Shown: in pieces, positions 7,329-14,626 of the stretch | Layout of the letters: every line of letters starts with the position of its first letter | How positions within the stretch are numbered: position 1 is the first letter of the stretch | NCBI GenBank assembly: GCA_946414625.1 | Contig: CAMKPI010000021.1 | Location: 1 to 16,975 of the forward strand | Source: an uncultured Spirochaetaceae bacterium | Lineage (GTDB): Bacteria; Spirochaetota; Spirochaetia; Sphaerochaetales; Sphaerochaetaceae | Length of the DNA stretch: 16,975 nt | Direction of reading: 5' to 3' | Program-made: the position numbers and the translations under genes | The notes under the pieces: generated by a model | Seen by the model: only the letters and a program-made list of their open reading frames with translations | Databases searched by the model: none | What the model was told of the DNA's origin: nothing

Positions 7329-7648
7329 TAGTCTCTCCTTATTATGTTTTTATTTATATCAGCTCGCATTCACCAAAATTCCGCCGCTTTCAGGACGAAG
7401 CCCTGCGCAGGGAACCAGCGCATTCCCGAGCTGTTAAATTTTCACAACACCACACTTTTTTGCTTCCGCAGAGGTCCGAAGGATCCACCGCGCGGAACCG
7501 CTTCAATCCCGGGCTGTTCAATTTCCATAATACCGTTTTTGCCCCCGCAGAAGCGATTCGGTCCCCCGCTCGCCGGCACTTCAAACATTTCAAACCCTTA
7601 TGTTTCCGAAAGTCGGCGGCGCCTTGCCGTCATGGGTGGATTTCCCGT
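7329..7648 (-). other. Gene-free leader of the phosphoribosyltransferase-secA unit
   Basis: About 320 bp between the terminator after map and the phosphoribosyltransferase start. It contains a roughly 83-bp imperfect tandem repeat (listed separately). Close to the start codon is an AT-rich stretch with TATAAA on the minus strand at 7353-7358 as a possible -10, but no acceptable -35 is seen at 16-18 bases. Open frames on the plus strand here lack coding character. Confidence 0.45.
7413..7576. repeat. Imperfect tandem duplication, about 83 bp per unit
   Basis: Unit 1 runs 7413-7495 and unit 2 runs 7496-7576. Matching landmarks are AACC at the start, TCCCG(A/G)GCTGTT (7424 and 7507), a pyrimidine-rich middle ending in CCGCAGA (7466 and 7545) and CGCGCGG/CGCCGG at the end. 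The units differ at many positions, so the duplication is old. Sequence just before 7413 shows weak traces of a further copy. Confidence 0.6.
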
Positions 7649-7676
7649 ATAAAAAATTCGGACGCAAAGGCGCCCG
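7649..7676 (-). terminator. Intrinsic terminator after map
   Basis: On the minus strand a 7-bp stem CGGGCGC/GCGTCCG (7659-7676, one G-T pair) with a CTTT loop is followed by AATTTTTTAT (7649-7658). It lies 9 bases past the map stop codon. Confidence 0.8.
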
Positions 7677-7685
7677 GAAAACAAT

Positions 7686-8441
7686 TCATATCTGAGACAG
7701 TATCTCGACACCGTCCTTCATTATGGCAACTGTATGTTCAAAATGCGCGGCGCACTTCCCGTCCGACGTGACAACAGTCCAGCCATCCCGAAGCGTATCG
7801 CACTTATAGGTTCCCTGATGGATCATGGGCTCGATAGCGATGACCATTCCGGGCTTCAGCCTCGGATTTGAAAACCGTGGGCTGACATAGTTTGGAATCT
7901 CCGGATCCTCGTGAAGATTCAATCCCACCCCGTGCCCGGTATAATCGCGGTTCACTCCAAATCCGTTCTTGTTCGCGTGGTCGTATATCGCGCGGGAGAT
8001 ATCCATCACCCTGGCTCCGCTCTTTCCCGCAGCCTCTATTCCGAGATAGAGGCACTCCCGGGTAACACGCACAAGCCTTTCGCGTTCCGGCGTGGTCTTG
8101 CCCACAATGTATGTCCTGGCGCTATCTGAAATAAAACCATTCAAATTTATACATAGATCCACGCTCACAAGATCTCCCTCTCGGATGATCCGGTTCTTTT
8201 TCGGGATGCCGTGAATCACTTCCTCGTTCACACTTATGCAGGTTGCCGCGGGGAAACCCTCGAAGTGCAGACACGCCGGTCTGGCTCCTCGCTTCACAAT
8301 CCAGGTGTGGCAGTACGTGTCAAGATCCTTTGTGGACAAACCATCATGCAGCACGCCCGGAATGCTGTCCAAGAGCTCGCAGAGCATGTGGCAGGAAGAC
8401 CTTATCCCGTCAATCTGAGCCTCGTTCTTCAAAATAATCAC
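7686..8441 (-). CDS. map: Type I methionine aminopeptidase
   Basis: Map removes the initiator methionine from new proteins in the cytosol and uses two divalent metal ions. The 251-residue length is usual for the short type I enzyme without an N-terminal zinc extension. All five metal ligands are visible: D95, D106, H170, E204 and E235. H77 in the VIHGIP motif matches the conserved catalytic-site histidine, and the family motifs TGHGVG (168-173) and IAIEPM (201-206) are intact. The start codon is GTG (8439-8441); its last two bases and the next base form the TGA stop of nusB, giving a four-base overlap and probable translational coupling. A GAGGAG ribosome binding site lies inside the nusB 3' end. 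A terminator follows at 7649-7676. Confidence 0.97.
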   Translation of the reverse strand: MIILKNEAQIDGIRSSCHMLCELLDSIPGVLHDGLSTKDLDTYCHTWIVKRGARPACLHFEGFPAATCISVNEEVIHGIPKKNRIIREGDLVSVDLCINLNGFISDSARTYIVGKTTPERERLVRVTRECLYLGIEAAGKSGARVMDISRAIYDHANKNGFGVNRDYTGHGVGLNLHEDPEIPNYVSPRFSNPRLKPGMVIAIEPMIHQGTYKCDTLRDGWTVVTSDGKCAAHFEHTVAIMKDGVEILSQI

Positions 8442-9052
8442 TTTCCGCTCTCCTCTGCGACTGTCTCGCCATAAGCCTTCTCAGCGTCGAAGTTTCGAAT
8501 GGCCCGTCTCACGGTGTCTCCGTCGAACTTCATTCCGGAAGAAGCGCCCGCGTCGTCAAAATTCCGAAGCGCCGAACGAAGAGCGTCTTCGTCGAATTCC
8601 GCGTGTTCCGTCTTCAGCACACCGGCCTTGCAGTCCCGGACAATCGCGTCCAGGACTCCGTTTATGAACCTGTAATTGATCTCCGTGCTAAACTCAAGAG
8701 AGAGCTTCACCGCCTCGTCGATAATCACGTCCGAATCAACATCCTTGCAGAAAAAAAGTGTAAAAACGCTGATACGGAGAATATTTCTATCCACAACGCT
8801 CACGCTGTCAAAGCTCCGTCGTCTGATATACGCGCGAATTGTCCCGTCAATCTGTTCCAGATGCTCCAGCACCCCGTTCACAAGGAATGTCGCATAGAAC
8901 ACTACCTCGCTTTGCAGTTCTTTCTCCTCCTCATTGGAGAAGCCTGCAAAGCCTTCAGAGTAAGGGAGCGCAACGCTCCTCAGCCTGCCGTTCATATCCA
9001 GCGAGTATAGGGTCTGCATCGCTATCGAGCGAGCCTTGTGGCGGGATCTCAT
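8438..9052 (-). CDS. nusB: Transcription antitermination factor NusB with a C-terminal extension
   Basis: NusB binds boxA RNA with S10 (NusE) and supports rRNA antitermination. With the ATG at 9052 the protein has 204 residues, against about 140 for a usual NusB. The start is fixed by GGAG five bases upstream; an in-frame TTG at 9073 lacks such a site. The NusB fold covers residues 1-141: the Arg/Lys-rich start RSRHKARSIAMQTLY, then SVVDRNILRISVFTLFF and IIDEAVKLSLEFSTEINYRFINGVLDAI, all typical. Residues about 142-204 are an acidic tail holding a duplicated motif: FDEDALRSALRNFD (153-166) and FDGDTVRRAIRNFD (176-189), 23 residues apart. This tail is not part of the known RNA-binding core; its role is unknown. 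The gene overlaps map by four bases. Confidence 0.93.
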   Translation of the reverse strand: MRSRHKARSIAMQTLYSLDMNGRLRSVALPYSEGFAGFSNEEEKELQSEVVFYATFLVNGVLEHLEQIDGTIRAYIRRRSFDSVSVVDRNILRISVFTLFFCKDVDSDVIIDEAVKLSLEFSTEINYRFINGVLDAIVRDCKAGVLKTEHAEFDEDALRSALRNFDDAGASSGMKFDGDTVRRAIRNFDAEKAYGETVAEESGK

Positions 9053-9084
9053 CACATCTCCAAAACGGTTCAAAACGATTCAAG

Positions 9085-9197
9085 ACGATTCGTTGAAAAA
9101 CCTGACAACCAATATTCGCGGCGACCGCAGTTCGCAGCGACCGCAGTTCGCAGCGACCGCAAACAATCAATTCAACGATTCGTTGAAAAACCTGACA
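9085..9197. repeat. 23-bp direct repeats flanking a 16-bp tandem repeat and palindrome
   Basis: The 23-mer at 9085-9107 (ACGATTCGTTG AAAAACCTGACA) recurs exactly at 9175-9197. Between them, GCGACCGCAGTTCGCA is repeated exactly at 9121-9136 and 9137-9152, with a further half copy at 9153-9160. The right copy of the 23-mer forms part of a perfect palindrome at 9171-9187 (TTCAACGA, T, TCGTTGAA); the left copy has lost the matching arm. The element lies between the isomerase terminator and the nusB start, where the nusB-map promoter should be, but no clear -35/-10 pair is seen. Confidence 0.85.
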
Positions 9198-9202
9198 GCA
9201 CA

Positions 9203-9240
9203 AACAAAAAGGGGGCGACGGGTCAAACACGCCGCACCCC
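9203..9240 (-). terminator. Intrinsic terminator after the exported isomerase gene
   Basis: On the minus strand GGGG, a two-base bulge and CGGCG pair with CGTCG and CCCC (arms 9230-9240 and 9212-9220, one G-T pair) around a 9-base loop, followed by CTTTTTGTTTG. It lies 13 bases past the stop codon at 9254. Confidence 0.7.
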
Positions 9241-9253
9241 AGTTATTCAAGAA

Positions 9254-10360
9254 TTATTTCTTCAACGACTTCAAGGTGGCCCTGGACTTCAAATCCTCAA
9301 TTGCCTTTGCGTAAGTCTCAAGGTAAATCTGCTGATACTTATTCGCCCTCAGCTGCTGGGATATCAGATACCTCACCGTATAGCTGTCGCTGTTGGCATT
9401 CGGATTGAACTTGTCGTCCAGAGACAGAAGCCGGGCGTCGTTGCGGTCCAGACACTTGAAAATGTGGAAGCCCTGAGGACCCTCAACAACCGAGCTCACT
9501 TCTCCTTTTTTCAAAGCAAACAAAGCCTTCAAAGCTGCGTCGCCGAAAGCTGCCACCATATCCTCGTCGCTTCTGGACACCCAATAGTTGAGGTTTCCGC
9601 CAACATCTCTGGATCCGTCGTCCTCGGAATAATCCGAGACAGCCTTCTCGAAAGAAATCCTACCGCTCCTGATGTTGTTATATACGGTATTTGCGAGCCT
9701 CTGCTGCTCTGCCTTATTCTTGCCTTCGCCTGTAGAGAAGAATATATGAGCAGGCATCACATATTCGTCTGAAACAAACATGGTTCTGTTAGAATCGAAG
9801 AATTCCTGAATCTCGGCGTTGGAAGGTGTTGAAATATTTGAAAGCTTCCCGCCGCTGTAATTATCAATGTATTTCTCCGTTGCCCACTCAGTGAGAAGTT
9901 CTTCAGCAAAATTGTTATACGTCATGCCGAATTGCGAAAGAAAATTCGTTGCATCCTCTTCGCTCTTCAGCTCCACACCATAGTTCGCCGCAAGAACCTG
10001 AAGACGGTAACTCACAAAATCGTTGAAGTCCCCGTTGTAAATATCAATCTTCCCGTCTTTCAGATCCTTCTCTATCGCCTGATTGACAAGAGTCGTGCTC
10101 ACAAGGTCATCAATCACCTCCTCCTCCGTCACAGCATATCCGAGCTGCGCGGAATAATAGGAGATCGCCTCGTTCACCTCCTGCTGGGTGATGGTCTTCG
10201 TATCATAAAGTTCGACCCTATAAATCGGGGTGGCGAGAGTGGATAGCTCGGTGGAGACCACCGGCCGGGACTGGCTGGAAGAAGAAGCCGCGCTTGAAGC
10301 CGCAAATACAGCACAAACGCAAAGCACGAGAGCCAGAGCAAAAGTTATCGTTTTTTTCAT
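9254..10360 (-). CDS. Exported SurA/PrsA-type peptidyl-prolyl isomerase
   Basis: A 368-residue periplasmic or membrane-surface folding factor. Residues 1-20 form a signal peptide (MKKTITFALALVLCVCAVFA, then ASSAASSSS); cysteines in the core do not make a clear lipobox. The N-terminal region (about 45-195) is helical and resembles the chaperone part of SurA-like proteins. The parvulin domain spans about 201-306: PAHIFFS, then SFEKAVSDYSEDDGSRDVGGNLNYW, then ALFALKKGEVSSVVEGPQGFHIFK, which are the usual His, GG-L and GxHI landmarks of the fold. It probably catalyses prolyl cis-trans isomerisation on exported proteins. The start at 10360 follows GGAG with six bases of spacing; an in-frame TTG four codons upstream is unlikely. 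A terminator follows, and the gene is preceded by 400 bp without genes, so it is likely its own unit or the tail of the secG transcript. Confidence 0.9.
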   Translation of the reverse strand: MKKTITFALALVLCVCAVFAASSAASSSSQSRPVVSTELSTLATPIYRVELYDTKTITQQEVNEAISYYSAQLGYAVTEEEVIDDLVSTTLVNQAIEKDLKDGKIDIYNGDFNDFVSYRLQVLAANYGVELKSEEDATNFLSQFGMTYNNFAEELLTEWATEKYIDNYSGGKLSNISTPSNAEIQEFFDSNRTMFVSDEYVMPAHIFFSTGEGKNKAEQQRLANTVYNNIRSGRISFEKAVSDYSEDDGSRDVGGNLNYWVSRSDEDMVAAFGDAALKALFALKKGEVSSVVEGPQGFHIFKCLDRNDARLLSLDDKFNPNANSDSYTVRYLISQQLRANKYQQIYLETYAKAIEDLKSRATLKSLKK

Positions 10361-10760
10361 CAATTTCTCCAAGTTCCTGTCGTTTCACCCGTTGCGAAGC
10401 CGCCTGCAAAGACACGCACGTCGGGTCTTGCAGAGACTATACACCGCCACGAAGAAAAACGCGCAAAAACGGATTTTTCAACACAATATTACACAATCCG
10501 GTATCGGATCTCTCAAAACGTGTCCCACCGCTGCCTGCATCGAAAGCGTCACAAGCGCCGGTAAAAAATTACCCGAGAGACCGGATTTACCGATGACACG
10601 TCCCAAGACACCGCCCACGCCCGGCTGACGCTGCCGGACACGCGCAGAGCAGAATCCGAACCCAGACCGCCTAAACGGTTGCCCGGCGCACAATCGAAAT
10701 TGGGGTTTCATCTCCTTCCGATTATATACGCGCGCTCTCACAAACACCCCGGGCGAACAC
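10361..10760 (-). other. 400-bp gene-free interval between secG and the isomerase gene
   Basis: No convincing gene is present. No terminator follows secG. On the minus strand a perfect TATAAT lies at 10721-10726 but lacks a matching -35; GGAAGGAG follows and runs directly into an ATG opening a 77-codon Arg/Gly-rich frame (10478 to about 10711), which I doubt because the spacing is zero. A TATAGT hexamer at 10436-10441 is a possible -10 for the isomerase gene. A 14-bp AT-rich palindrome GGTAAAAAATTACC sits at 10560-10573. Confidence 0.4.
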
Positions 10761-11078
10761 TCAGACTTCCGGATTCGTCGTTGAGCTCGGAAGCGCTTCC
10801 TGAATCTGTTCCGCAGCAACCTGAGGCGCCACAAGGGAATCCCCGGACGTCTTATTCACAACCGCCACGAGAACCGCCAGTACAAAAAAACTGACAAGCA
10901 GGATTGTCGTGAACTTGTTCATCACCCTGTTTGTCTGCCCTCCGAAAGCGGAATCACTTCCGCCTCCAAAAATACCGGACAGCCCGGTGCTGTTCTCATC
11001 CTGGACCGCCACAGCAAAAATCAAGGCAAGACAAACAATCACGAACAAAATAAGCAAAATCGTACTAACAATAGCCAT
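10761..11078 (-). CDS. secG: Preprotein translocase subunit SecG
   Basis: SecG is the small accessory subunit of the SecYEG channel and assists SecA-driven transport. The protein has 105 residues with two membrane helices (about 4-25 and 57-74). The connecting loop QDENSTGLSGIFGGGSDSAF is the family signature: a Gly/Ser-rich stretch ending in FGG. The C-terminal tail (75-105) is polar and Ala/Ser/Thr-rich. The ATG at 11078 follows GGAG at nine bases. It lies 136 bases after tpiA, and the order gap-pgk-tpiA-secG is a widespread arrangement that supports the call. It is the second Sec component in this window, with secA about 4 kb further along on the same strand. Confidence 0.95.
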   Translation of the reverse strand: MAIVSTILLILFVIVCLALIFAVAVQDENSTGLSGIFGGGSDSAFGGQTNRVMNKFTTILLVSFFVLAVLVAVVNKTSGDSLVAPQVAAEQIQEALPSSTTNPEV

Positions 11079-11214
11079 TTGTCAAAACTCCGTTTCGGGA
11101 CGCACCATCCCGAGAGGCATCACGCATCCGCCCGGCAGGCATCCCTGCAAATCGTTTCCGCCGAAGATCCCCGCGCAGATACGCACCCACAAAAGCGGTG
11201 CTACCGGAGAAGCC

Positions 11215-11967
11215 TCAATCGACACAGTGAATTATAGGTAAAAACTGATCCAATGTCAAAGAGGCTCCGCCGACAAGGGCTCCGTCTATATCCTTCTGCG
11301 CCATCAGCTCCCGGACATTGCCGCTCTTCACCGACCCGCCGTACTGTATTATCGTATTTTCGGCCACATCAGAGCCAAAGATACCGGCCACAACGCTCCT
11401 GATAAAGGCATGCGCATCCTCCGCATCGGCGGGAGTAGCCGTCTTGCCGGTACCGATTGCCCACACCGGCTCGTACGCGATTGTGACATGAGCCATATCC
11501 TCGGCAGACAAACCTGACAAGCCCACTTTAACCTGCCTCCCCAATACCTCGCGAAGCCTGCCCGACTCACGCTCACTGAGGGTCTCGCCCACGCAAAGCA
11601 CGATGTCAAACCCCTTTTTCAGGGCAAAGAGCACCTTGGCATTGATAAACTCGTCCGTCTCACCGTAGTACTGGCGGCGCTCGCTGTGCCCTAGAATCAC
11701 AGTCTTCACCCCGATATCAGAGAGCATGTCGCACGAAACCTCTCCGGTATATGCTCCGCCCTCGTGATCGTTCACGTTCTGCGCGGCAACAATCACACGG
11801 GACCCCTTGAGAGCCTCGACCACTGCGGGAAGACATACAAAGGTCGGCGCAACCATTACTTTCACCTTTGCGTCCGCGGCCTTTTCCGCGAGCTCCTTTG
11901 CAAACAAAGCAGCCTCGGACGGCGTCTTGTTCATCTTCCAGTTACCGGCTATGTATAATTGTCTCAT
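11215..11967 (-). CDS. tpiA: Triose-phosphate isomerase
   Basis: TpiA interconverts dihydroxyacetone phosphate and glyceraldehyde 3-phosphate in glycolysis. The 250-residue length is standard for this TIM barrel. Active-site residues are intact: N9 and K11 (GNWKMN), the electrophilic H94 (LGHSERR) and the catalytic base E166 in AYEPVWAIGTGK, which begins the mobile lid. The phosphate-binding GGSVKSGN and ALVGGASL segments are present at the C-terminus. The ATG follows AAAGGA at about eight bases. It lies 120 bases after pgk, and that gap is filled by two long hairpins that may set the relative levels of Pgk and TpiA. Confidence 0.98.
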   Translation of the reverse strand: MRQLYIAGNWKMNKTPSEAALFAKELAEKAADAKVKVMVAPTFVCLPAVVEALKGSRVIVAAQNVNDHEGGAYTGEVSCDMLSDIGVKTVILGHSERRQYYGETDEFINAKVLFALKKGFDIVLCVGETLSERESGRLREVLGRQVKVGLSGLSAEDMAHVTIAYEPVWAIGTGKTATPADAEDAHAFIRSVVAGIFGSDVAENTIIQYGGSVKSGNVRELMAQKDIDGALVGGASLTLDQFLPIIHCVD

Positions 11968-12015
11968 TTCCGTTTCCTTTTGATACGTTAAACTTGATAC
12001 GCTATGCGCTTATGT

Positions 12016-12077
12016 GTGCAATCCGGATCCTCGGACCCGGATTGCACCGTGCACAGAGGCCCTGTCTCTGTGCACGG
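12016..12077 (-). promoter_or_regulatory. Two perfect long hairpins between pgk and tpiA
   Basis: Hairpin A pairs 12016-12026 with 12037-12047 (11 bp, GTGCAATCCGG). Hairpin B pairs 12047-12058 with 12066-12077 (12 bp, CCGTGCACAGAG). They abut, sharing base 12047. Neither is followed by a T-run on the minus strand, so they do not look like ordinary terminators. Placement 11 bases past the pgk stop suggests mRNA 3'-end protection, a processing site or attenuation between pgk and tpiA. The hairpins are read directly; the role is inference. Confidence 0.75.
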
Positions 12078-12087
12078 GAAAAGCAAA

Positions 12088-13281
12088 TCACTTCACAAGA
12101 ACGGCAATCCCAGGCAAGGTCTTGCCCTCCAGAAACTCCAGGCTCGCGCCACCACCCGTCGAAACATGGGAGATCTTCGACGCAAGACCGAACTTGTTGA
12201 TGGCTGCAACCGAATCTCCCCCGCCGACAACCGTGGTTGCATTCGACGCGGCAAGAGCCTGGGCAACCTCTTCCGTGCCTTTTGCAAAGGAAGAGAACTC
12301 AAACACTCCCATAGGTCCGTTCCACACAACAGTCTTTGCGCTCTTCAAGGCTTCCGTGATCATTGACACGGTCTTTTTACCGATATCCATTCCCATCAGA
12401 GCGTCCGGAATGTCTTGTCCGTCAACGTAAACAGGTTTCGCATTCTCGTCAAACGCCTCAGCGCAGACGTGATCGACCGGAAGGATCACCTTCACCCCGG
12501 CCTTTTCCGCAGCAGACAAGAACTCACGCGCGGTATCGGCGTAGTCGTCTTCCACAAGGCTCTTTCCAACCTTATGCCCCAAAACCTTCAGGAAAGTATA
12601 TGCCATTCCGCCGCCTATCACTATTGTGTTGCAAGTGCGGGCAAGGCTTTTCAGAACCGTGATCTTGCTTGAAACCTTGGCTCCACCGATAATCGCCACA
12701 AAAGGCTTCTCGGGATTCTCCAAAAGCGGTGCCATGAATTTCACTTCCTTCTCAATCAGGAAACCTGCATATGAGGGAAGGAAATGAGCCACACCCTCTG
12801 TGGAGGCATGTGCGCGGTGGGCTGTTCCAAAAGCATCGTTCACGTATACATCGCCGTACGAGGCAAGACGCTTGGAATATTCATCGCGCTCCGCGGCATC
12901 CTTTGACTCATCACCGGGATAGAAGCGGACATTCTCAAGGAGAAGCACCTCTCCGGCTTTAAGGCTCTTCACCTGAGCCTCCGTCTCCGGACCTATCACG
13001 TCAGAAGCCATCTTAACGGGACGCCCCAAAAGCTCGGAGAACTTCCTGCAAACGGGAGAGAGGGAGAACTCGCTCTTCTTCTCTCCTTTCGGCCTTCCGA
13101 GGTGGCTCATAACAACAAGGCTCGTGCCCGGCTGATCCAAAATGTACTTCACTGTGGGCAGAGCCGCCTTGATTCTTGTGTCATCGGTCACAACCCCGTC
13201 CTTCAGGGGGACATTGAAATCAACCCTGATCAAAATACGCTTGTTCTTCAAATCCGCATCGCGGATAGTCTTCAGTTCCAT
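12088..13281 (-). CDS. pgk: Phosphoglycerate kinase
   Basis: Pgk transfers phosphate from 1,3-bisphosphoglycerate to ADP, the first ATP-yielding step of glycolysis. The 397-residue length is typical. The N-domain shows RVDFNVPL (19-26), the substrate-binding SHLGRPKG and LLLENVRFYPGDE; the hinge and nucleotide domain show IIGGAKVSSKI, the WNGPMGVFE segment and GGGDSVAA (353-360), followed by STGGGASLEFLEG. All substrate and nucleotide landmarks are intact. GAGG lies seven bases before the ATG. It follows gap after 165 bases, across a stem-loop at 13399-13426, so it may have its own promoter or rely on read-through; I see no convincing promoter in that gap. Confidence 0.98.
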   Translation of the reverse strand: MELKTIRDADLKNKRILIRVDFNVPLKDGVVTDDTRIKAALPTVKYILDQPGTSLVVMSHLGRPKGEKKSEFSLSPVCRKFSELLGRPVKMASDVIGPETEAQVKSLKAGEVLLLENVRFYPGDESKDAAERDEYSKRLASYGDVYVNDAFGTAHRAHASTEGVAHFLPSYAGFLIEKEVKFMAPLLENPEKPFVAIIGGAKVSSKITVLKSLARTCNTIVIGGGMAYTFLKVLGHKVGKSLVEDDYADTAREFLSAAEKAGVKVILPVDHVCAEAFDENAKPVYVDGQDIPDALMGMDIGKKTVSMITEALKSAKTVVWNGPMGVFEFSSFAKGTEEVAQALAASNATTVVGGGDSVAAINKFGLASKISHVSTGGGASLEFLEGKTLPGIAVLVK

Positions 13282-13398
13282 ATTTTTGCCTCTTCAAGTA
13301 GGCGGGCGAGCGAAGCGCATCGCCGCTCTTATTCCGGCCGCTCCGCGCACCAAGGCAATATCCGCCTGTGCGTATCATAGGTCGGCAGCGTTCTGATT

Positions 13399-13426
13399 AA
13401 ATAGGCACGCTCTCGCGTGCCTATTT
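13399..13426 (-). terminator. Stem-loop terminator after gap
   Basis: A perfect 12-bp stem (13399-13410 with 13415-13426) has a GAGA (GNRA) tetraloop on the minus strand. The 3' arm ends CTATTT, followed by AATC, so the T-tract is short. It starts 19 bases past the gap stop codon. It may be only partly efficient, leaving some read-through into pgk. Confidence 0.65.
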
Positions 13427-13445
13427 CTTTCTTTAATAAAAGATC

Positions 13446-14453
13446 TCAGCCGTTAACCTTCTTCATGTAGGAGATGAGGTCGAGAACCTTGTTGGAATAA
13501 CCAATCTCATTGTCATACCAGGCAACAACCTTCACAAAGGTATCGGTCAGCTGGATACCGGCCTTGGCGTCAAAAATCGAAGTTCTGGTGTCGCCCAAAA
13601 AGTCAGAAGAGACAACAGCATCCTCGGTATAGCCGAGAATTCCCTTCAGCTCGCCCTCGGAAGCCTTCTTCATCGCCTCGCAAATTTCCGCATACTTAGC
13701 AGGCTTGGCAAGATTGACGGTGAGGTCGACGACAGACACGTCAAGAGTAGGAACCCTCATGCTCATGCCGGTGAGCTTGCCGTTGAGCGCGGGAATAACC
13801 TTGCCAACAGCCTTTGCGGCGCCGGTGGAAGACGGGATAATATTTCCGGAAGCGGCGCGTCCGCCTCTCCAATCCTTCATGGAAGGACCGTCAACGCACT
13901 TCTGAGTTGCGGTCGTGGAGTGCACAGTGGTCATAAGACCATCGGCGATTCCCCAGTTGTCGTTAAGAACCTTGGCGATAGGCGCAAGACAGTTCGTCGT
14001 GCAGGAAGCGTTGGACACGAACTGCGTGCCCTTCACATAGCTCTTCTCGTTGACGCCGCAGACAAACATCGGGGTGTCGTCCTTGGACGGACCGGACATC
14101 ACGACATACTTCGCGCCGGCCTCGATGTGACCCTTTGCCTTCTCCTTCGTGAGGAAAAGCCCGGTGGACTCGACAACATACTCCGCGCCGACCTCGTTCC
14201 ACTTCAGCTGAGCGGGATCCTTCTCTGCAGTGACGCGGATCTTCTTGCCGTTCACGATGAGAAGGGACTTCTCCATGTCAGCCTCGACAGTGCCGGTAAA
14301 CGCGCCGTGCATCGTGTCGTACTTCAGCATGTAAGCCATGTAATCAACCGGAAGAAGGTCGTTGATTCCAACAACCTCGAAATCAGGCCTCTCCAGGGCA
14401 GCCCTGAAAACAAAGCGGCCGATTCTTCCAAAACCATTGATACCGATTTTCAT
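13446..14453 (-). CDS. gap: Glyceraldehyde-3-phosphate dehydrogenase, type I
   Basis: Gap oxidises and phosphorylates glyceraldehyde 3-phosphate with NAD. The 335-residue length is standard. The Rossmann motif INGFGRIGR is at residues 5-13, with D32 after the second strand where it would favour NAD. The catalytic motif SNASCTTNCLAP gives nucleophile C151, and H178 in TVHSTTATQ is the base. WYDNEIGYSNKV near the C-terminus is intact. The start at 14453 is fixed by a perfect GGAGG five bases upstream; an in-frame TTG four codons earlier overlaps that site and is rejected. A good promoter lies about 105 bases upstream (14558-14586), so the message has a leader of about 98 bases. Confidence 0.98.
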   Translation of the reverse strand: MKIGINGFGRIGRFVFRAALERPDFEVVGINDLLPVDYMAYMLKYDTMHGAFTGTVEADMEKSLLIVNGKKIRVTAEKDPAQLKWNEVGAEYVVESTGLFLTKEKAKGHIEAGAKYVVMSGPSKDDTPMFVCGVNEKSYVKGTQFVSNASCTTNCLAPIAKVLNDNWGIADGLMTTVHSTTATQKCVDGPSMKDWRGGRAASGNIIPSSTGAAKAVGKVIPALNGKLTGMSMRVPTLDVSVVDLTVNLAKPAKYAEICEAMKKASEGELKGILGYTEDAVVSSDFLGDTRTSIFDAKAGIQLTDTFVKVVAWYDNEIGYSNKVLDLISYMKKVNG

Positions 14454-14550
14454 AGTAACCTCCAAAAATTACCGTTCGTGACGATTCGCGGGGAATCAAA
14501 TTAAAAACAGGGGTCGTCTAGCAGACGGCAGCGTGGCAGTCCCGCGAACC
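14454..14550 (-). promoter_or_regulatory. 5' leader of the gap mRNA with small stem-loops
   Basis: If transcription starts near 14551, the leader is about 98 bases. On the minus strand it contains GGCAG...CTGCC near its beginning (10-base loop) and CGTCT-GCT-AGACG. The stems are short and match no riboswitch I recognise. GGAGG just before the ATG is outside them. Confidence 0.35.
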
Positions 14551-14557
14551 TGCCGAT

Positions 14558-14586
14558 ATTATCCTGAAAAAAGTAAAAAACCTCAA
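14558..14586 (-). promoter_or_regulatory. Sigma-70 type promoter of gap
   Basis: On the minus strand TTGAGG (14581-14586) and GATAAT (14558-14563) are separated by 17 bases that are almost all T. Matches to consensus are four and five of six. It is the best promoter candidate in the window and lies just past the 55-bp repeat array. Confidence 0.65.
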
Positions 14587-14626
14587 TTACCGGAGTGAAA
14601 TTTTGCGATTTTTTTACAAGCCTTCA

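Noticed and set aside
8955..9230. A 91-codon minus-strand frame with the peptide CQVFQRIV repeated.
   Set aside because: The repeated peptide is the translation of the 23-bp DNA repeat, and the frame overlaps nusB.
9038..9772. A 244-codon plus-strand frame.
   Set aside because: Mostly antisense to the exported isomerase gene and without coding character.
10478..10834. A 118-codon minus-strand frame in the secG - isomerase gap.
   Set aside because: It overlaps the secG 3' end; its internal ATG has zero spacing from the purine-rich site; no domain is visible. Kept only as a low-interest finding.
13920..14504. A 194-codon plus-strand frame.
   Set aside because: Antisense to gap, whose active site is intact.
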